Shown in pieces: positions 1 to 11,405 of a stretch of DNA of 64,000 nt. Location of the stretch: positions 28,523,033-28,587,032 of the forward strand of contig CM049309.1 in assembly GCA_026874595.1 (NCBI GenBank), given 5' to 3'. Made by a program: the position numbers and the translations under genes. A model generated the notes under the pieces. The model searched no databases and was not told the origin of the DNA. It saw nothing but the letters and a program-made list of their open reading frames with translations. Position 1 is the first letter of the stretch; every line of letters starts with the position of its first letter. This DNA is from Sipunculus nudus. Its lineage: Eukaryota > Annelida > Sipuncula > Golfingiida > Sipunculidae.

Positions 1-110
1 CTTGATTTTACCAGCCTATAGCTTAAACCCCTCACGTCGTCTAAGGGATCGCAAGTTACCTAGAAAAGAGCTCAGATACCGTCGATCCTGATGATTGGAC
101 ACTGATCAAG

Positions 111-724
111 ATGGCGGCGTTTGTTTATAGTAGAGCCCTCATTTTGGGAGCCTCCGAGTCCCGTAGACTTAACTAGCAGTTGGTTAAGGATCCTAAACCC
201 CCTCCCAAACAAAATTTTGGTTTCAACGAGGATACCGTCAAGATACACATTCATGGTACGGGGGGACGGCTAGTGTCAGATATACGCAAGTACGATTTAC
301 GGATCGTACACGAAATTCAACCAGATGTTGTTGTATTAGCAGTGGGAGGGAATGACCTTTCGTTGAAAGGTTACCAGGGCAGGCCAGAGGTCGTAGGATT
401 CAACTTGTCTGTTTTGGCCAAATATCTTCACCAGGAATTGAACGTTTCTAAGGTAGTGGTTTCCTCTTTCAGGCCACGTTATCCTCCATTTTGCAGCAGG
501 GATTATCCCTCCAATTATCAACAAAGGGTGGACATTGCAAATAACTACTTGGATGTTGTGTTAGGGGACACCTCATACACCACTTTCTCGGATAACTCGA
601 AGTATTTAAATGGGGCCCTCACTTGTATGGCCCAGATGGTGTTCATTTTAACTGGACTGGCACCAAATGTTGGTACAAAAGTTTAAGAGGTTGCCTTGTT
701 CAAGCCCTCAGAAATCAACTGTAG
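111..724 (+). pseudogene. SGNH/GDSL hydrolase-like domain, decayed copy 1
   Basis: Reading from ATG at 111, the frame gives MAAFVYSRALILGASESRRL, a block I serine motif (LGAS). A TAG at 174-176 follows. The frame then continues to VVLAVGGNDLS (block III GxND) near 330-360. A frameshift near 610-623 moves the C-terminus to another frame, where DGVHFNWTGT (block V DxxH) is read, ending at TAG 722-724. Order and spacing of the three blocks match SGNH hydrolases. The upstream frame is open only from 45. A second copy at 23078-23677 aligns throughout, which supports a repeated mobile origin rather than a host gene. SGNH domains are known as extra domains in some YR and non-LTR retroelements; no RT or integrase-type gene directly adjoins this copy, but a YR element lies at 4500-8094. 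One nonsense codon and one frameshift make it a pseudogene. Confidence 0.7.
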
Positions 725-1312
725 AAGTATATTGATATATAGAGTACCATGATCACGCTCAAAAAAGCATGTTTGTCCTTGGTATATGTACAAAAAGATG
801 CTGGAGCAGCCATGATCACATAGTAATCCCCTCCACAAACGTGGTAGTATATTCTGGTTTCAATGCTTATAGTACCGATGAGTGGTTAGGATGAGACAAC
901 CTGGTATTTATGTAAATTGTATTGAGTTATTTGGGCACTTATGTATTTTACACACATGGCTTGGTATATTAACATATATCTGTATTAAAAGCATTTACAG
1001 AAATGTTGTGGAGACACGTATACCTTGTATAGACTACAGGATGCTTGGACAGCCTTGATTGTGTCATAGTCCACCACGTTTATAAACATGTTACAACACG
1101 CCACTGTATGTTCATGTACTGGGGTGTTGGTGCACATAAGTATTTAATGCAATTGCATATACGTTATAAATTTAAAAACAAAAAACAAAAAAAAACTGTA
1201 GAGCCATAACTTGTATATGGTATGGACTAAAAGATGCTTGGTCGGGAAATTTAAAGGCTTCTACTGACAAAAAGATGCTGGACAGCCAGTCATATGTGTA
1301 TGTGTATTTATA
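725..1312. repeat. Degenerate short tandem units (GATGCTGG family)
   Basis: Related units recur at about 785-820, 1030-1060, 1190-1245 and 1262-1300, each carrying a version of ACAAAAAGATGCTGGACAGCC or GGACTAAAAGATGCTTGG, often preceded by TTGTATATGGTATGG. The same units reappear at 3992-4096 and 4213-4337, beyond the inserted family B element. No coding sequence is seen. Confidence 0.6.
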
Positions 1313-1325
1313 CGTATATATATAT

Positions 1326-1360
<35 letters not shown>
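1313..1360. repeat. (TA)n microsatellite
   Basis: Nearly pure TA dinucleotides follow a GATGCTGG unit and end where the left end of a family B element begins. Tyr/Ile-only open frames here are artefacts of the repeat. Confidence 0.95.
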
Positions 1361-3990
1361 AACAAGGGACCTATGGGTCACGGCGCTCAGCTGTTATATA
1401 TGATAAAAAATATGATTTAGAAATGAGGCACATGCTGGTTTTGTGTGGTAATAAGTATAAGCTGTATTATGAGTTGTTGTTGTTTAGCTTATGTATGATT
1501 TTGATAGTACCTTTGGAGACAGAGAAGAGAATTGATTTCATTTATTTTATTAACAAATTGAGTACTATTGTCACACAGATTTTGACTTGGCCATATAACT
1601 TATAAGCAGAACATATAATATAAGAGTTTAATTATTTATTAAAAAAAAATACAAATATTGTCCCAGATATCATTTTTATTAAAAATAATAAGAGAATCAT
1701 ATGATTTTTAAAATAAAATATAACTGAAATGATTATTAAAATAATATTAAAGAATATATTCATGAATGCATTCATGAATACATTTGGAAAGTATTTGCAC
1801 TGGTATTCATATACTTTCATTTTTACCTGAATTCCCATTCTTTATGCAAGAAATTTTATAATGGAGTACATATTCATATTCGTATTTAAATACAATTGCA
1901 AAGTATTCCCACCATGTCTGGTATTTATTCAGTTTTCACCAAACAATGGTGTTGAGAATCCAGAATGTACAAAATTCACACATTTAAATAATGATTATAA
2001 GTACCTGGTTTTATGGCTTTTATTTATATTAAAAAAAATAAATGTGATATATTCATTTTGGACTAATTTCACATCAATGTACATACTAGACACAGTAGGA
2101 ATCTAGATTAATATTATCAACTGCATCTTTGTCTGTCATTAATTTCCTTCATATGATCCCTAATGATTAGTAATGAATAATATGATTTACTTTTTTTTCA
2201 TTAAAATTGAACTGAAAAATGCCATAGGTGACTGCATGGTGTTATTTGGAATACGTGACATTCTATCCATCGATACAAGATTCTGATATCATCAGTAACT
2301 GCAAGTTAATTCCCTATTATTATAAACTAACAAATTCCTTTTCTATTTTTCTTTAATTTGTTATTAAAAACCAATAAAAATTGATTAATTTATTGTTTAT
2401 TGTTATGTTGTTGGTTAAAACTACTAGATGAGTTGGGTTGGACATCTGGATCAACTGTGGCTGGCCATAAGCTGCCTGGCTGCCCCAGTATATGCCTCGC
2501 CTCAAGCATGCATAATTTGCTGAAAGTTCAACAAGGTCAACATACAGGTGACTCAAGAGTGGCTGGAGAGAGCCAAGGTCTGACATGGTCTCATAAAAAC
2601 ATTAATAAAAGCTACAATTTTTGGCCAATTTCTTTCAGCTTTCTAAACTAAAAAGCTGAAATCCTTATGTGTGCATAATATGAAAATTATATAAACAGAG
2701 CTCACATGAAACAAAAGTGAAATGGTCAAAGTTGGGCAAAATTTAAGGTACTAATTTTATATTTATACTAATAACTTATAAAACTTTAAAAATTCAGAAC
2801 TAATTTTGGGTATTCAATTGAATCTTGATTAAATAATGTTACATCGCTGACAAAAAATCTCTAGCTTCAGCAAGCCCCTTGTTAAGGGAATAAATATATT
2901 TCTTGATTTTTACAAAGTGCATTATGTTTGGGCCCATAACTTAAAACAATTACGCAATACTGACATCATTTCTGGCATGTGCACAGAGAATGTATAGAAA
3001 ACCATGTATATTATATTGTTAAGGTCAGATCAGTGGTTTTGATATTAGGCAGTAATGAAGTTTAACAATGGGTTTTTAATTGAAAAATGAAGTTTTTCAT
3101 TAATATCTCAAAGGTATTAAGTCCTAGTGACCAAATTCTTGGCATGATAGGGGATTTTGGAGACATCTAATTGTATGCCAAATTAGATGAACTGAGAGCT
3201 TAAGCTGGGGAGCTGAGCTCTTGCAAACTGCATAACACTAGCCTAATGTAAACAATATGTTAAATGGTGCTTGAATATTTGAATAAAATCTACAGTTTTT
3301 GATGAACATGTTTCAAATTTTTGGTGTTAACAGACAAAATGCATACAAAAACATGCTGAGAAAATTAAATCCACAGTACTTACAGGAAAAAACGTGCCAT
3401 GGTCAAAGTTAGGCAAAATTTAAGGTACCAATTTTTTATTTTAGTTAATATTTTAAAAAATTTAAAAGATTTTGATCTAATTTTGAGTATACAATTTAAT
3501 TTTGATTAATTAAAGTTATATTACTTGAAAAAAAGTCCATAGCTTTAACAAGTTTTGTGTAAAGTGATCAAATATCTTTCCTGATTTTTTACAAAATGCA
3601 TTATGTTCTGGCCCATAACTTTCTTAAATTATATAATACAGACATAATTTCAGGCATGTACATAGGAACTATATAGAAGAATATTTATGGTAAATATGAG
3701 GAAAAACAGATGAGTGGTTTTGATATTAGGCAGCCCTGAAGTGTGAAAACAGGTTTTAATAAAAAATTGAGGTTTTTCCTTAATTTCTCGAAGGAACAAA
3801 GTCGCAAAGACCCAGTTTTCGGCTTAGTAGGAGATCTTGGGGACATCTAACACTATGCCGAATTTGGATTCCTAGGTCTTATGGTTTCAAAACGTGCCAC
3901 ATCTACGGACGGACAGACAGACGGACGGACGACGGACAATGGACCACGACTATAGCTCACATGACTTATAGTCAGCTGAGCTAAAAAAAA
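1361..3990 (+). mobile_element. Family B element, subtype B1, complete
   Basis: The left end is AACAAGGGACCTATGGGTCA followed by the subterminal GCGCTCAGCTG. The right end is a GACGGACG-rich tail, then TAGCTCA, GACT, AGTC and GCTGAGCTA arranged as a compound hairpin, then an A-run (3960-3992). The host repeat resumes directly after it (ACTGTAGAGCCATCACTTG versus ACTGTAGAGCCATAACTTG at 1195), so the boundaries are well defined. The left half is homologous to 50144-50768 and 52202-52320. No long open frame is present. Non-autonomous rolling-circle-type element by structure; no Rep/helicase seen. Confidence 0.75.
2722..3900 (+). repeat. Two diverged tandem units inside the B1 element
   Basis: ATGGTCAAAGTTGGGCAAAA at 2722 and ATGGTCAAAGTTAGGCAAAA at 3399 start two collinear units of about 677 bp and about 500 bp. 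Both contain TTTACAAAxTGCATTATGTT, GGCCCATAACTT and GTGGTTTTGATATTAGGCAG in the same order. The second runs into the element's right tail. Confidence 0.8.
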
Positions 3991-3991
3991 A

Positions 3992-4130
3992 AAACTGTAG
4001 AGCCATCACTTGTATATAGTATGGACTAAAAGAGGCTTGGTTGGCCAATTAACACTTTCAGGCTACTACTGACAAAAAGATGCTGGTCAGCCAGTCATAT
4101 ATATATATATATGTATATACACGTTTTTGT

Positions 4131-4220
<90 letters not shown>

Positions 4221-4333
4221 GGATGGGCCAATTAAAATTTCATCCTGCTGGTAGGATACCAAAAACACCAGGGAGAGCATTCAATGGTGTGCACTTACAT
4301 GCTACTACTGACAAAAAGCTGCTTGGACAGCGA

Positions 4334-4385
<52 letters not shown>
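3992..4385. repeat. GATGCTGG units with two long (TA)n tracts
   Basis: Two units (3992-4096 and 4213-4337) end in CAGCCAGTCATAT or CAGCGAGCCATAT and each runs into a (TA)n tract: 4097-4212, interrupted once near 4115-4140, and 4338-4385. Each unit apparently seeds the TA tract after it, as at 1313-1360. Confidence 0.85.
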
Positions 4386-4392
<7 letters not shown>

Positions 4393-4499
4393 AAAAAAAA
4401 AAAAGACACTGGTCAGTGAATGCGTTGTTAACTTAAGGGTCACTTAGCAACATGTTACTAACACTATCTTACATCACTGCGCCCTTAATCTCAATTTTA
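4386..4499. other. Short spacer upstream of the gag remnant
   Basis: An A-rich stretch is followed by plain sequence. TCTCAATTTTACAG at about 4489-4502 looks like a splice acceptor directly before the open gag frame; this is only a sequence resemblance. Confidence 0.3.
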
Positions 4500-5679
4500 C
4501 AGGATATCTGGCAGAGGTAGAAAAGCAAAGAGGTTGCCGGCGCGCTTAGCAGATGCGCATACGCAACCTGCCAAGAGGACCCGCTTGTCTGGACAAGCAC
4601 TCAGAACCCCAGTTAGGACACCATCTTCATCTTCTGGTCAAAACCGACAAGAATGTCCACAAGATTAAGTTACAGCTACCAATGGTGCCCCCCCTGAGGT
4701 GTTGAGTCAGCTGATGACCTCGGTGTCCGACCTTCAAAAAGAGGTTGCAGCACTGAGGGCCAATCGCGATCAGGCAAATTACAGACGTGACAATAGAGCT
4801 TCCTCCGCAGAAAGTGGAGTGGATGACAGTGACAATGAACTTCTAGAAGAGATCACACATGATGCTGTTAGCGGAGTGACAGGAGAGGAAACAATCAGAC
4901 CAGGTCTACAGGCTAGTTGCAATAGCAGGGAAGGGGATCATGTTTCCCTTAGTTCCTCCGTAGCTCGGTCAGTAAGGGAGGATATATGGGCAGACAAATT
5001 TATTGATCTTAGATCACTGATTAGCTCAGAACAACAGGACAATTATTACTTGGAATGTGGGGGTTCTGAAGCGGAGGGGGATGCAGTAACAATTAGGTGG
5101 GCTAAAAAGAAATCTATCCCTATTAGTTCAATTAACCAGTGGACGGATGCGTTCATCATATTTGTAGCCATTTACACTGAAAAACAACCGTCAGAGGGTC
5201 CTAGGCTTATGAAGCACATGTCAACTGTGTGCAAAATTGCAGCCAAGGGAGGTGACTGGGCATACTATGATAAAGAATTCCGGAAAAGGAGGGCAGAATT
5301 TAAGTTAGACTGGGATTGTGTGCATTCAGAGCTATACCAGGAAGCCTGTATGGTCAACATTAACCCCAGACAGGGTAACTTTGCCTCAAGACAAACAAAA
5401 CACACAGACCAAAAATTCTCAAGGCATTTGTTTTCTGAACCACAGGGTCACACCTCATATAGTAAGGGTCAAGGAGCCAGAACCCCAGCCTTTCAAGGCA
5501 AACAGGACTCTATCTGTTGGAAGTACAATAGGGGACAGTTCTGTGGGGGCTGTAGTTTTCAACACATGTGCTCTAAGTGCATGGGGTCCCACTCTTTGAA
5601 GGACTGTCCTTATCTTGTAGCCAATACCCAAAGCAACCGGCCCTTTCATGCAAACCCCGGTAAACGCCCAGCTACTTGA
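4500..5679 (+). pseudogene. gag: gag-like protein of the DIRS-like element
   Basis: The longest uninterrupted frame runs from about 4672 to the TGA at 5677-5679. The same frame upstream (from about 4503, ISGRGRKAKRLPARLADAH) is basic and is broken by one TAA at 4666-4668, so an original N-terminus was probably longer. Near residues 8-20 a short heptad-like segment (LMTSVSDLQKEVAALRAN) suggests a coiled coil. The C-terminal part has a Cys/His cluster, ICWKYNRGQFCGGCSFQHMC then SKCMGSHSLKDCPY, which is the usual nucleic-acid-binding finger of DIRS-type gags in animals. No ATG start in the ORF part; GTG/internal frame start is not meaningful. It overlaps the RT frame by about 30 bases in a different phase. 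Confidence 0.75.
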
Positions 5680-6608
5680 AAACAAACTTACTAGTGTAGG
5701 GTACAATACTAAGAAAATCAAATATTTGTCAGGAGGGTTCAGAAAAGGCTTCAGTTTGCATTGCTTGGCTCCACCTAAGGGAAAGACCCAAAAGAACCTA
5801 AAATCTGCGTATGACCATCCTAGTATCGTGTGGAAAAAATTGACCATGGAGATAGAAGCCGGGAGAGTGGCCGGCCCTTTTCCGCAACCACCGATAGATA
5901 CACTAGTTTGTTCCCCCTTAGGCGTATGTCTGAAAAAGCACCCAGGAGATTACAGGTTGATACATCACCTGTCTTTCCCGGAAGGTAGCTCAGTAAATGA
6001 TGGGATCCCCAGAGCCTACTCTACGGTTCAATATGCCAACATTACACAAGCCATTGATACAATTAAACAATTAGGCAAAGGTACATATTAAGCAAAATCT
6101 GATGTGGAATCAGCTTTTAGACTGATACCCGTCCATCCAAAGGAGCAATTTTTATTAGGATTCCATTGGGACGTTTTTTTTTTTGTTGACAGATGCCTGC
6201 CAAGGGCTGTTCGGCAAGCTGTAAGATTTTTGAAGAATTTTCCAGTGCCCTAGAATTTATTGTACGAAAAAAACACTGGTTTAGAAGTCCTTCATGTACT
6301 TGATGATTTCCTTTTCATGGGCAAATCCAAAGAACAATGTCAACAAGCTCTGGACGATTTTTCTGAAAGATTGTGCCTCACTAGGTGTGCCTATTGCTAG
6401 AGATAAGACAATGGGGCCCACCTGCACACTGTCATTTTTAGGCATAGAGCTAGATACAGTGCAACAAGTGGCCCGGCTTCCACAGGACAAGTTGGCAAAA
6501 TGCAGGGACATTATTGTTTCTCTACTAGCCAAGATAAAAGCTACCATAAAGTCCCTTAAATCCCTAATTGGTGTGTTAAATTTCGATACCAGCGTCATTC
6601 CTACGTAG
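5648..6608 (+). pseudogene. Reverse transcriptase domain of the DIRS-like element
   Basis: The frame from 5648 reads PLGVCLKKHPGDYRLIHHLS and then SVNDGIPRAYSTVQY, the fingers region of DIRS RTs. A TAA at 6089-6091 interrupts it, followed in frame by AKSDVESAFRLIPVHP (the first catalytic Asp region). Frameshifts near 6190 and 6290 separate SCKIFEEFSSALEFI and HVLDDFLFMGKSK. The catalytic pair DD is at 6302-6307, with Val where DIRS usually has Tyr in the YLDD-type motif. The thumb part SLGVPIARDKTMGPTCTLSF is in the 6294-6608 frame. At least three frameshifts and one stop: not functional. Confidence 0.85.
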
Positions 6609-7112
6609 GCTTATAGACCTCACCATGGGCCTAAGAAAACCCTTCCATAAAGTAAAACTGTCAAGAGAGGCAAAAAATGATCTCAAAATGTGGCTAACAT
6701 TCCCTGAAAAATATAATGGGAAAAGTTTTTTCCGCACAGGCAATGTTCTCAGTTCAAAACATTTGAACCTGTTCACTGATGCTGCACAGCAGTTTGGCTT
6801 TGCAGCCATCCTTGGTCCTAGCTGGTTCTATGGCCCTTGGCCCAAAGAATGGAAAACATACAATATAGTGGTCTTAGAACTGCTACCTATCGTGCTGGCT
6901 ATGGAAGTGTGGGGTCCACAGTTAGCAAACAAACAAATAAGCTTGCACACTGATAACATGGCCCTCGTTCACATCCTTAATAAACAAATGTCGAAGGACA
7001 AGAAAACAATGATTCTGGTTAGACGCAAAACACAACATTTTCTTCAGAGCTGAACATATTGCTGGATCAAAAAACTTGCTAGCAGACTGTCTCTCTTGTT
7101 TCGAGGTGGACA
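6595..7112 (+). pseudogene. RNase H domain of the DIRS-like element
   Basis: After a frameshift near 6590 the text FLRRLIDLTMGLRKPF leads into RNase H. Acidic residues of the DEDD set are visible in order: LFTDAAQQFGFAAILG, VLELLPIVLAMEVWG, LHTDNMALVHILNKQ and, in a shifted frame after the TGA at 7051-7053, FRAEHIAGSKNLLADCLS. The domain connects RT to the recombinase as in DIRS elements. It is broken only near its C-terminus, so it is the best kept part together with the recombinase. Confidence 0.85.
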
Positions 7113-8094
7113 AATTCCAACGAGAAAGTCAGAATATGGAGGCTTCCCCCACTCCGTATCCTCCATTGCCACCATCTCTAACCTGTGGGCAGCTGGTACA
7201 CACCTAGTAAAACAGAGCTTGGCTAAATCCACTGAAGGTGCTTATAACAGTGTGTGGAGAAAACTTAAAACATTTTGCAATGAAATAGGCAAACCTGAAA
7301 AAGCTTCGCCACCTGTCAGCCCTGCAACAGTCTTTTTGTTTCTCACCAGCCTCTTCACTATAACAGGAGTCTTGGGAAGCTCACTGTTAACCTATTCTTC
7401 GGCGATAGCATATGTCCACAAGATCCACTCATTGCCTGACTCGACGGAGTCCCTTGCAGTTAAAAGACTGTTACTAGGCACTAAGAAGTGCCGTCCGTCA
7501 AAAGACATTAGGCTTCCTATTACAACCAGTATTCTCAATCGTTTATGCAATTCACTACAATGACATTCCTATTATGATAGAACAATGCTGCGGGCCATAT
7601 TAATAGTCTGTTTTCATGGGTTTTTCAGGGTTGGGGAGCTGGTTGCATGATCAAAGGACAGTAAGTTAACTGTGGTGCAGTTGAAAAATGTAAAGTGCTT
7701 GGGAAAATCAGCAAGGGTATACGTTATAGAAATTGTCATTAGGAGTGCAAAAAATTTACAGGCTGGTAGCTTAGATAAAGTAAGTCTTCAAAAGCGAGAC
7801 AAGATGTGTCCAGTAGCAGCTATAACTGAGTTCCTAAAGCTTCGGGGCAGTAGTCCAGGTCCATTATTTAGCTACCCAGGCGGAACACCATTTTTAAGGT
7901 CAAAATTTGACAGTTCATTAAAAACAGCCGTGTCACAAGCATTGTTGCAGGGTTTTTACTCAGGTCATTGATTCCGAATTGGAGCAGCAACAGAGGCTGC
8001 AGCAAATGGGCTATCTGACTCTCAGATCAGAGACATGGGTAGATGGCGTTCAAACGCTTTCCGCTCCTATATAAGAACGCATTCCTTACAGTAA
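7096..8094 (+). pseudogene. Tyrosine recombinase of the DIRS-like element
   Basis: A single frame runs through 7096-8094 with three stops, all TGA (7561-7563, 7648-7650, 7969-7971) and no frameshift. The N-terminal core-binding part is KSTEGAYNSVWRKLKTFCNE. The catalytic set is visible: Arg in FFRVGELVA (7627-7629), His in the GH just before the third TGA (7966-7968), Arg in FRIGAATEAA (7975-7977), and Tyr in FRSYIRTHS (8068-8070). GRWRSNAFRSYIR is typical of YR retroelements. The third TGA sits between His and Arg of the HxxR motif. Ends at TAA 8092-8094. In the family this enzyme inserts a circular DNA intermediate without target duplication. Confidence 0.88.
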
Positions 8095-8098
8095 CAGA

Positions 8099-8136
8099 GC
8101 TATGATTTCTTAGCTTTATCTGAATGAAATCATAGC
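8099..8136 (+). other. Perfect 11-bp stem hairpin just after the recombinase
   Basis: GCTATGATTTC (8099-8109) and its exact reverse complement GAAATCATAGC (8126-8136) flank a 16-nt loop. It starts five bases after the recombinase stop codon. It may be part of the element's 3' end. Confidence 0.7.
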
Positions 8137-8321
8137 TAAAAGTTTAAGGTAGGAAGAAGCATTGTCCGGTCTTGCATAGCTAAGCAGGTGTACCCGAGAG
8201 TGGACATTTGCACAGTATGCAGTGTATTAAAGAGTTTGCATATTTAATAAACAGAGCTCAACATCAAATGTTGCTCAACATGTTACTAATTAGTAGCTTA
8301 AGGTATTCTTTCAGGGGGATA
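8137..8321. other. Unassigned spacer
   Basis: No coding frame or known repeat is recognised. It may hold the 3' end of the DIRS-like element. Confidence 0.4.
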
Positions 8322-8940
8322 TGTATTAACACTAAGCCAAATCTATTTTAAGAGCTGACATCATCTTGGCTAATGGCCAACATTAAGGCACTCACTGGCA
8401 ATCTGCCAATGGTAAACCAAGTGCGGCCATTTGTATACAAAAGTGGTCCCTACTTGAAATAAATTTAAAATTTATTTTCCCAATACAAAATGCTTTTTAG
8501 CTGACTTTTTATAAAAAAGAAATCAGGATTATATGTACAATTACTATGGATGCATACTGAATGCAAAATTAAAATACAGATATATTTCATTAATGGCAAA
8601 TTCTTGAATTATGTTGAGTAGGGATACCAATTATTGATAATCCACGTACAGTTGTCTTTATATAGCCACAGAGAGCTGAATATCCATGATTGTAATATTG
8701 CCTGGTATTATGAATAACTTAAACCATCAATCTATATTTTTTTAAAAGCTTTTCAAAATACTTTCTTGTCAATATTAACCAAAGATAACCTGAAATCTAA
8801 ATGTCTAGTAGCATGATGTGATAGATGCTGATAAACTGGTGCCAGGCTAGGTGTAACAGCATAACACAGCTAATATATATGGTAAAATGACTCAATTCAA
8901 TCTCCATAATTCAGCCAAAAATCATTCATATGGAACCATT
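8322..8940 (+). mobile_element. Family C internal fragment
   Basis: Collinear with 12075-12690 and 17525-18130: AGCTGACATCATCTTGGCTA, CAATCTGCCAATGGTAAACC, then the stretch ending CAGCCAAAAATCATTCAT. It lacks both ends. Around 8940 it switches directly to family A interior sequence without an A left end, so a deletion or recombination joined the two. Confidence 0.75.
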
Positions 8941-11405
8941 AATCTATACACATGCAAACTTTTGACCCAACTGGTCAAACGGTTCCCAAGATATGAGCTT
9001 GGATGTCTACAGCTTAAACGTGAAGGTAGGTGGCGCCACCTGTCATAAAATCAAGAAAGCTGTCCAGGACGTATACACATGCAAAATTTCAGATGGATAA
9101 GTCCAACCAATGCAGAGATATGAGTGTTTTTATCCCAAGGCAGATGATCAGATGGAGGCTGTGCAAAAATGGTTGCAGGTGGTGCCACCATTTTTAGTGT
9201 ATGTTATAAAGCTTTCCAAAAGCTACATTTGTGTAAAATCTTTAGCCTTATCAGTTGAACGGTTCCCAAGATATGTGGGTTAATGTGTGGAAACAGACGC
9301 ACAAATGGATGCTAGGCAGAGAGGAAAGGTCAGAGGTCAAACAAAAATGAGGGCGCAGCAGTTCACATGTGACCAATCATAATTCCAAATTTAAACTAGA
9401 TGTGTCGGAACGACACGAATGCCCCCGCCTTGGGCAAATTAGAAACATTTGTAAAATTTTGAAAAATTTTTTAAGTTCAGGAGGTGTCGTATTGTCAAAA
9501 GTAGGTCAACAAGAGCAAAATGCAAACTCGATCTGTAACGGGTCATTATAAAGCAACACACCAAAAATCAAGCCAGTATATGCAGGCATTGTGAAAAAAA
9601 AGTCCATACATGTGCATTTTCGATAAAAATTTCTGTCTTTCATGAAATTTTCTATGTTTAGGAGCCGTAAAACAATCAAAAGTATGTCAACCGGGATGAA
9701 ATGCGAACTCGATCTGTAACTGTCATTATCTGCCCACACATAAAAAATCAGGGTGGTATCTGCAGGCATTGAGGAAAAAAATCAGTACATATGCATTTGT
9801 TATGAAAATTTCTATTTTAAAGAAACTTTCTATGTTCAGGAGCAGTCAAATGGTCAAAAGTAGGTCAACTGGGACAAAACAAGAACTCGATCTGTAACTG
9901 GTCATTATCTGCCTACACACCGAAAATCATGCCCGTATCTGCAGGCACTGCGAAAAAAGTCCATACATGTGCACTTTTTTATGAAATTTTCTGTTAGAGC
10001 ACCGTCAAATGGTCAAAAGTAGGTCAACTGGAACAAAACGTGAACTCGATCTGTAACTGGTCATTATCTGCCCACACACCAAAAATCAGGCCAATATCTG
10101 CAGGTATTGCGAAGAAAAGTCTGTACAAGTGTATTTGTCATGAAAATTTATATTTTACATGAAATTTTCTATGTTCAGGAGCCGTAAAACAATCAAAAGT
10201 AGGTCAACTGGGACGAAATGCGAACTTGATCTGTAACTGGTCAATATCTGCCCACACACCAAAAATCAGGCCAATATCTGCAGGCATTGCGAAAAAAAGT
10301 CCGTACATGTGTATTTGTCATGAAATTATATATTTTTCATGAAATTTTCTAAGTTCAGGAGCCGTAAAACAGTCAAAAGTAGGTTAACCGGGACGAAATG
10401 CGAACTCGATCTGTAACTGGTCTATATCTGCCCACACACCAAAAATCAGGCTAATATCTGCAGGCATTGCGAAAAAAAGTCAATACATGTGTATCTGTCA
10501 TTATTTCTATTTTTCATGAAATTTTCTAAGTTAAGGAGGCGTAAAACGTTCAAAACTAGGTCAAACGGGACGAAACACGAACTCAATCTGTAACTGGTCA
10601 TTATCTGCCCACACACCAAAAATCAGGCCAATATCTGCAGGCATTGCGAAAAAAAGTCCGTACATGTGTATTTGTCATGAAAATTTCTATTTTTCATGAA
10701 TTTTTCTATGTTCAGGAGCCGTAAAACGATCAAAAGTAGGTCAACTGGGACGAAACACGAACTCGATCTGTAACTGGTCATTATCTGCCCACACACCAAA
10801 AATCAGGCCAATATCTGCCGGCATTGCGAAAAAAAGTCCGTACATGTGTATTTGTCATGAAATTTCATATTTTTCATGAAATTTTCTATGTTCAGGAGCC
10901 GTTAAACGGTCAAAAGTAGGTCAACCGGGACCAAACGCGAACTCCATCTGTAACTGATCATTATCTGCCCACACACCAAAAATCAGACCAATATCTGCAG
11001 GCATTGCGAAAAAAAGTCCGTACATGTGTATTTGTCATGAAATTTCATATTTTTCATGAAATTTTCTAAGTTTAGGAGCCGTAAAACGGTCAAAAATAGG
11101 TCAACCGGGACAAGACGCGAACTCCATCTGTAACTGGTCTATATCTGCCCACACACCAAAAATCAGGCCAATATCTGCAGGCATTGGGAAAAAAAGTCCG
11201 TACAACTGTTTGATTTCGGAAGGACGGAAGGACGGAATGACGGACATGGGTAAAACTGTATGCCCCGGCCACTTTGTGGCGGGGGCATAAAAATTCTGCC
11301 CAGTGGATATGGAGGAGTTCTCCGGAAACCTATGCGGCGATGGCGGCAGCATCAGCGTCCGACTGAAAACATAGTATCTGCAAAACTCTGTTTTGGCGGA
11401 TACAA
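8941..11405 (+). mobile_element. Family A element, left-truncated, holding a family D insertion
   Basis: It starts inside an A repeat (GGTCAAACGGTTCCCAAGAT, then AGGTGGCGCCACC) and runs to the A right end at 11373-11405: GTATCTGC, AAAAC, loop TCT, GTTTT, then GGCGGATACAA. A family D element occupies 9396-11292. Joined across it, the A text reads AATTCCAAATTTAAA then AATTCTGCCCAGTGG, as in the uninterrupted copy at 16719. Directly after the right end comes TGATTGTAGCTGGCACC of family C. Confidence 0.8.
9396..11292 (+). mobile_element. Family D element, complete, about 1.9 kb
   Basis: Left end: CTAGAT, hairpin GTGTCG-loop GAA-CGACAC, then AATGCCCCCGCC. Core: about ten units of about 180 bp, each with AAAAGTAGGTCAAC, GAACTCGATCTGTAACTGGT and ATCTGCAGGCATTGCGAAAA. 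Tail: GGACGGAAGGACGGAATGAC. Right end: TATGCCCC, G, GCCAC, loop TTT, GTGGC, G, GGGGCATA, then AAAA, a compound hairpin whose arm is the complement of the left motif. No coding frame. Confidence 0.85.

Larger units (their letters stand above)
4500..8136 (+). mobile_element. DIRS-like tyrosine-recombinase retroelement, decayed
   Basis: The order gag, reverse transcriptase, RNase H, tyrosine recombinase on one strand, with no integrase and no long terminal repeats nearby, is the DIRS order. RT text such as DYRLIHHLSFPEGSSVNDGIP-type motif and the RNase H text HTDNMALVHILNKQ are typical of DIRS-group elements. Element ends (inverted or split repeats) could not be located. All parts carry frameshifts or stop codons. 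Confidence 0.85.

Noticed and set aside
1172-4447. Tyr/Ile-rich open frames over (TA)n
   Set aside because: Pure consequence of TA dinucleotide repeats.
9396-11292. Satellite DNA array of 180-bp units
   Set aside because: The array is bounded by defined element ends and inserted in an A element, so it is the core of a mobile element rather than a free satellite.
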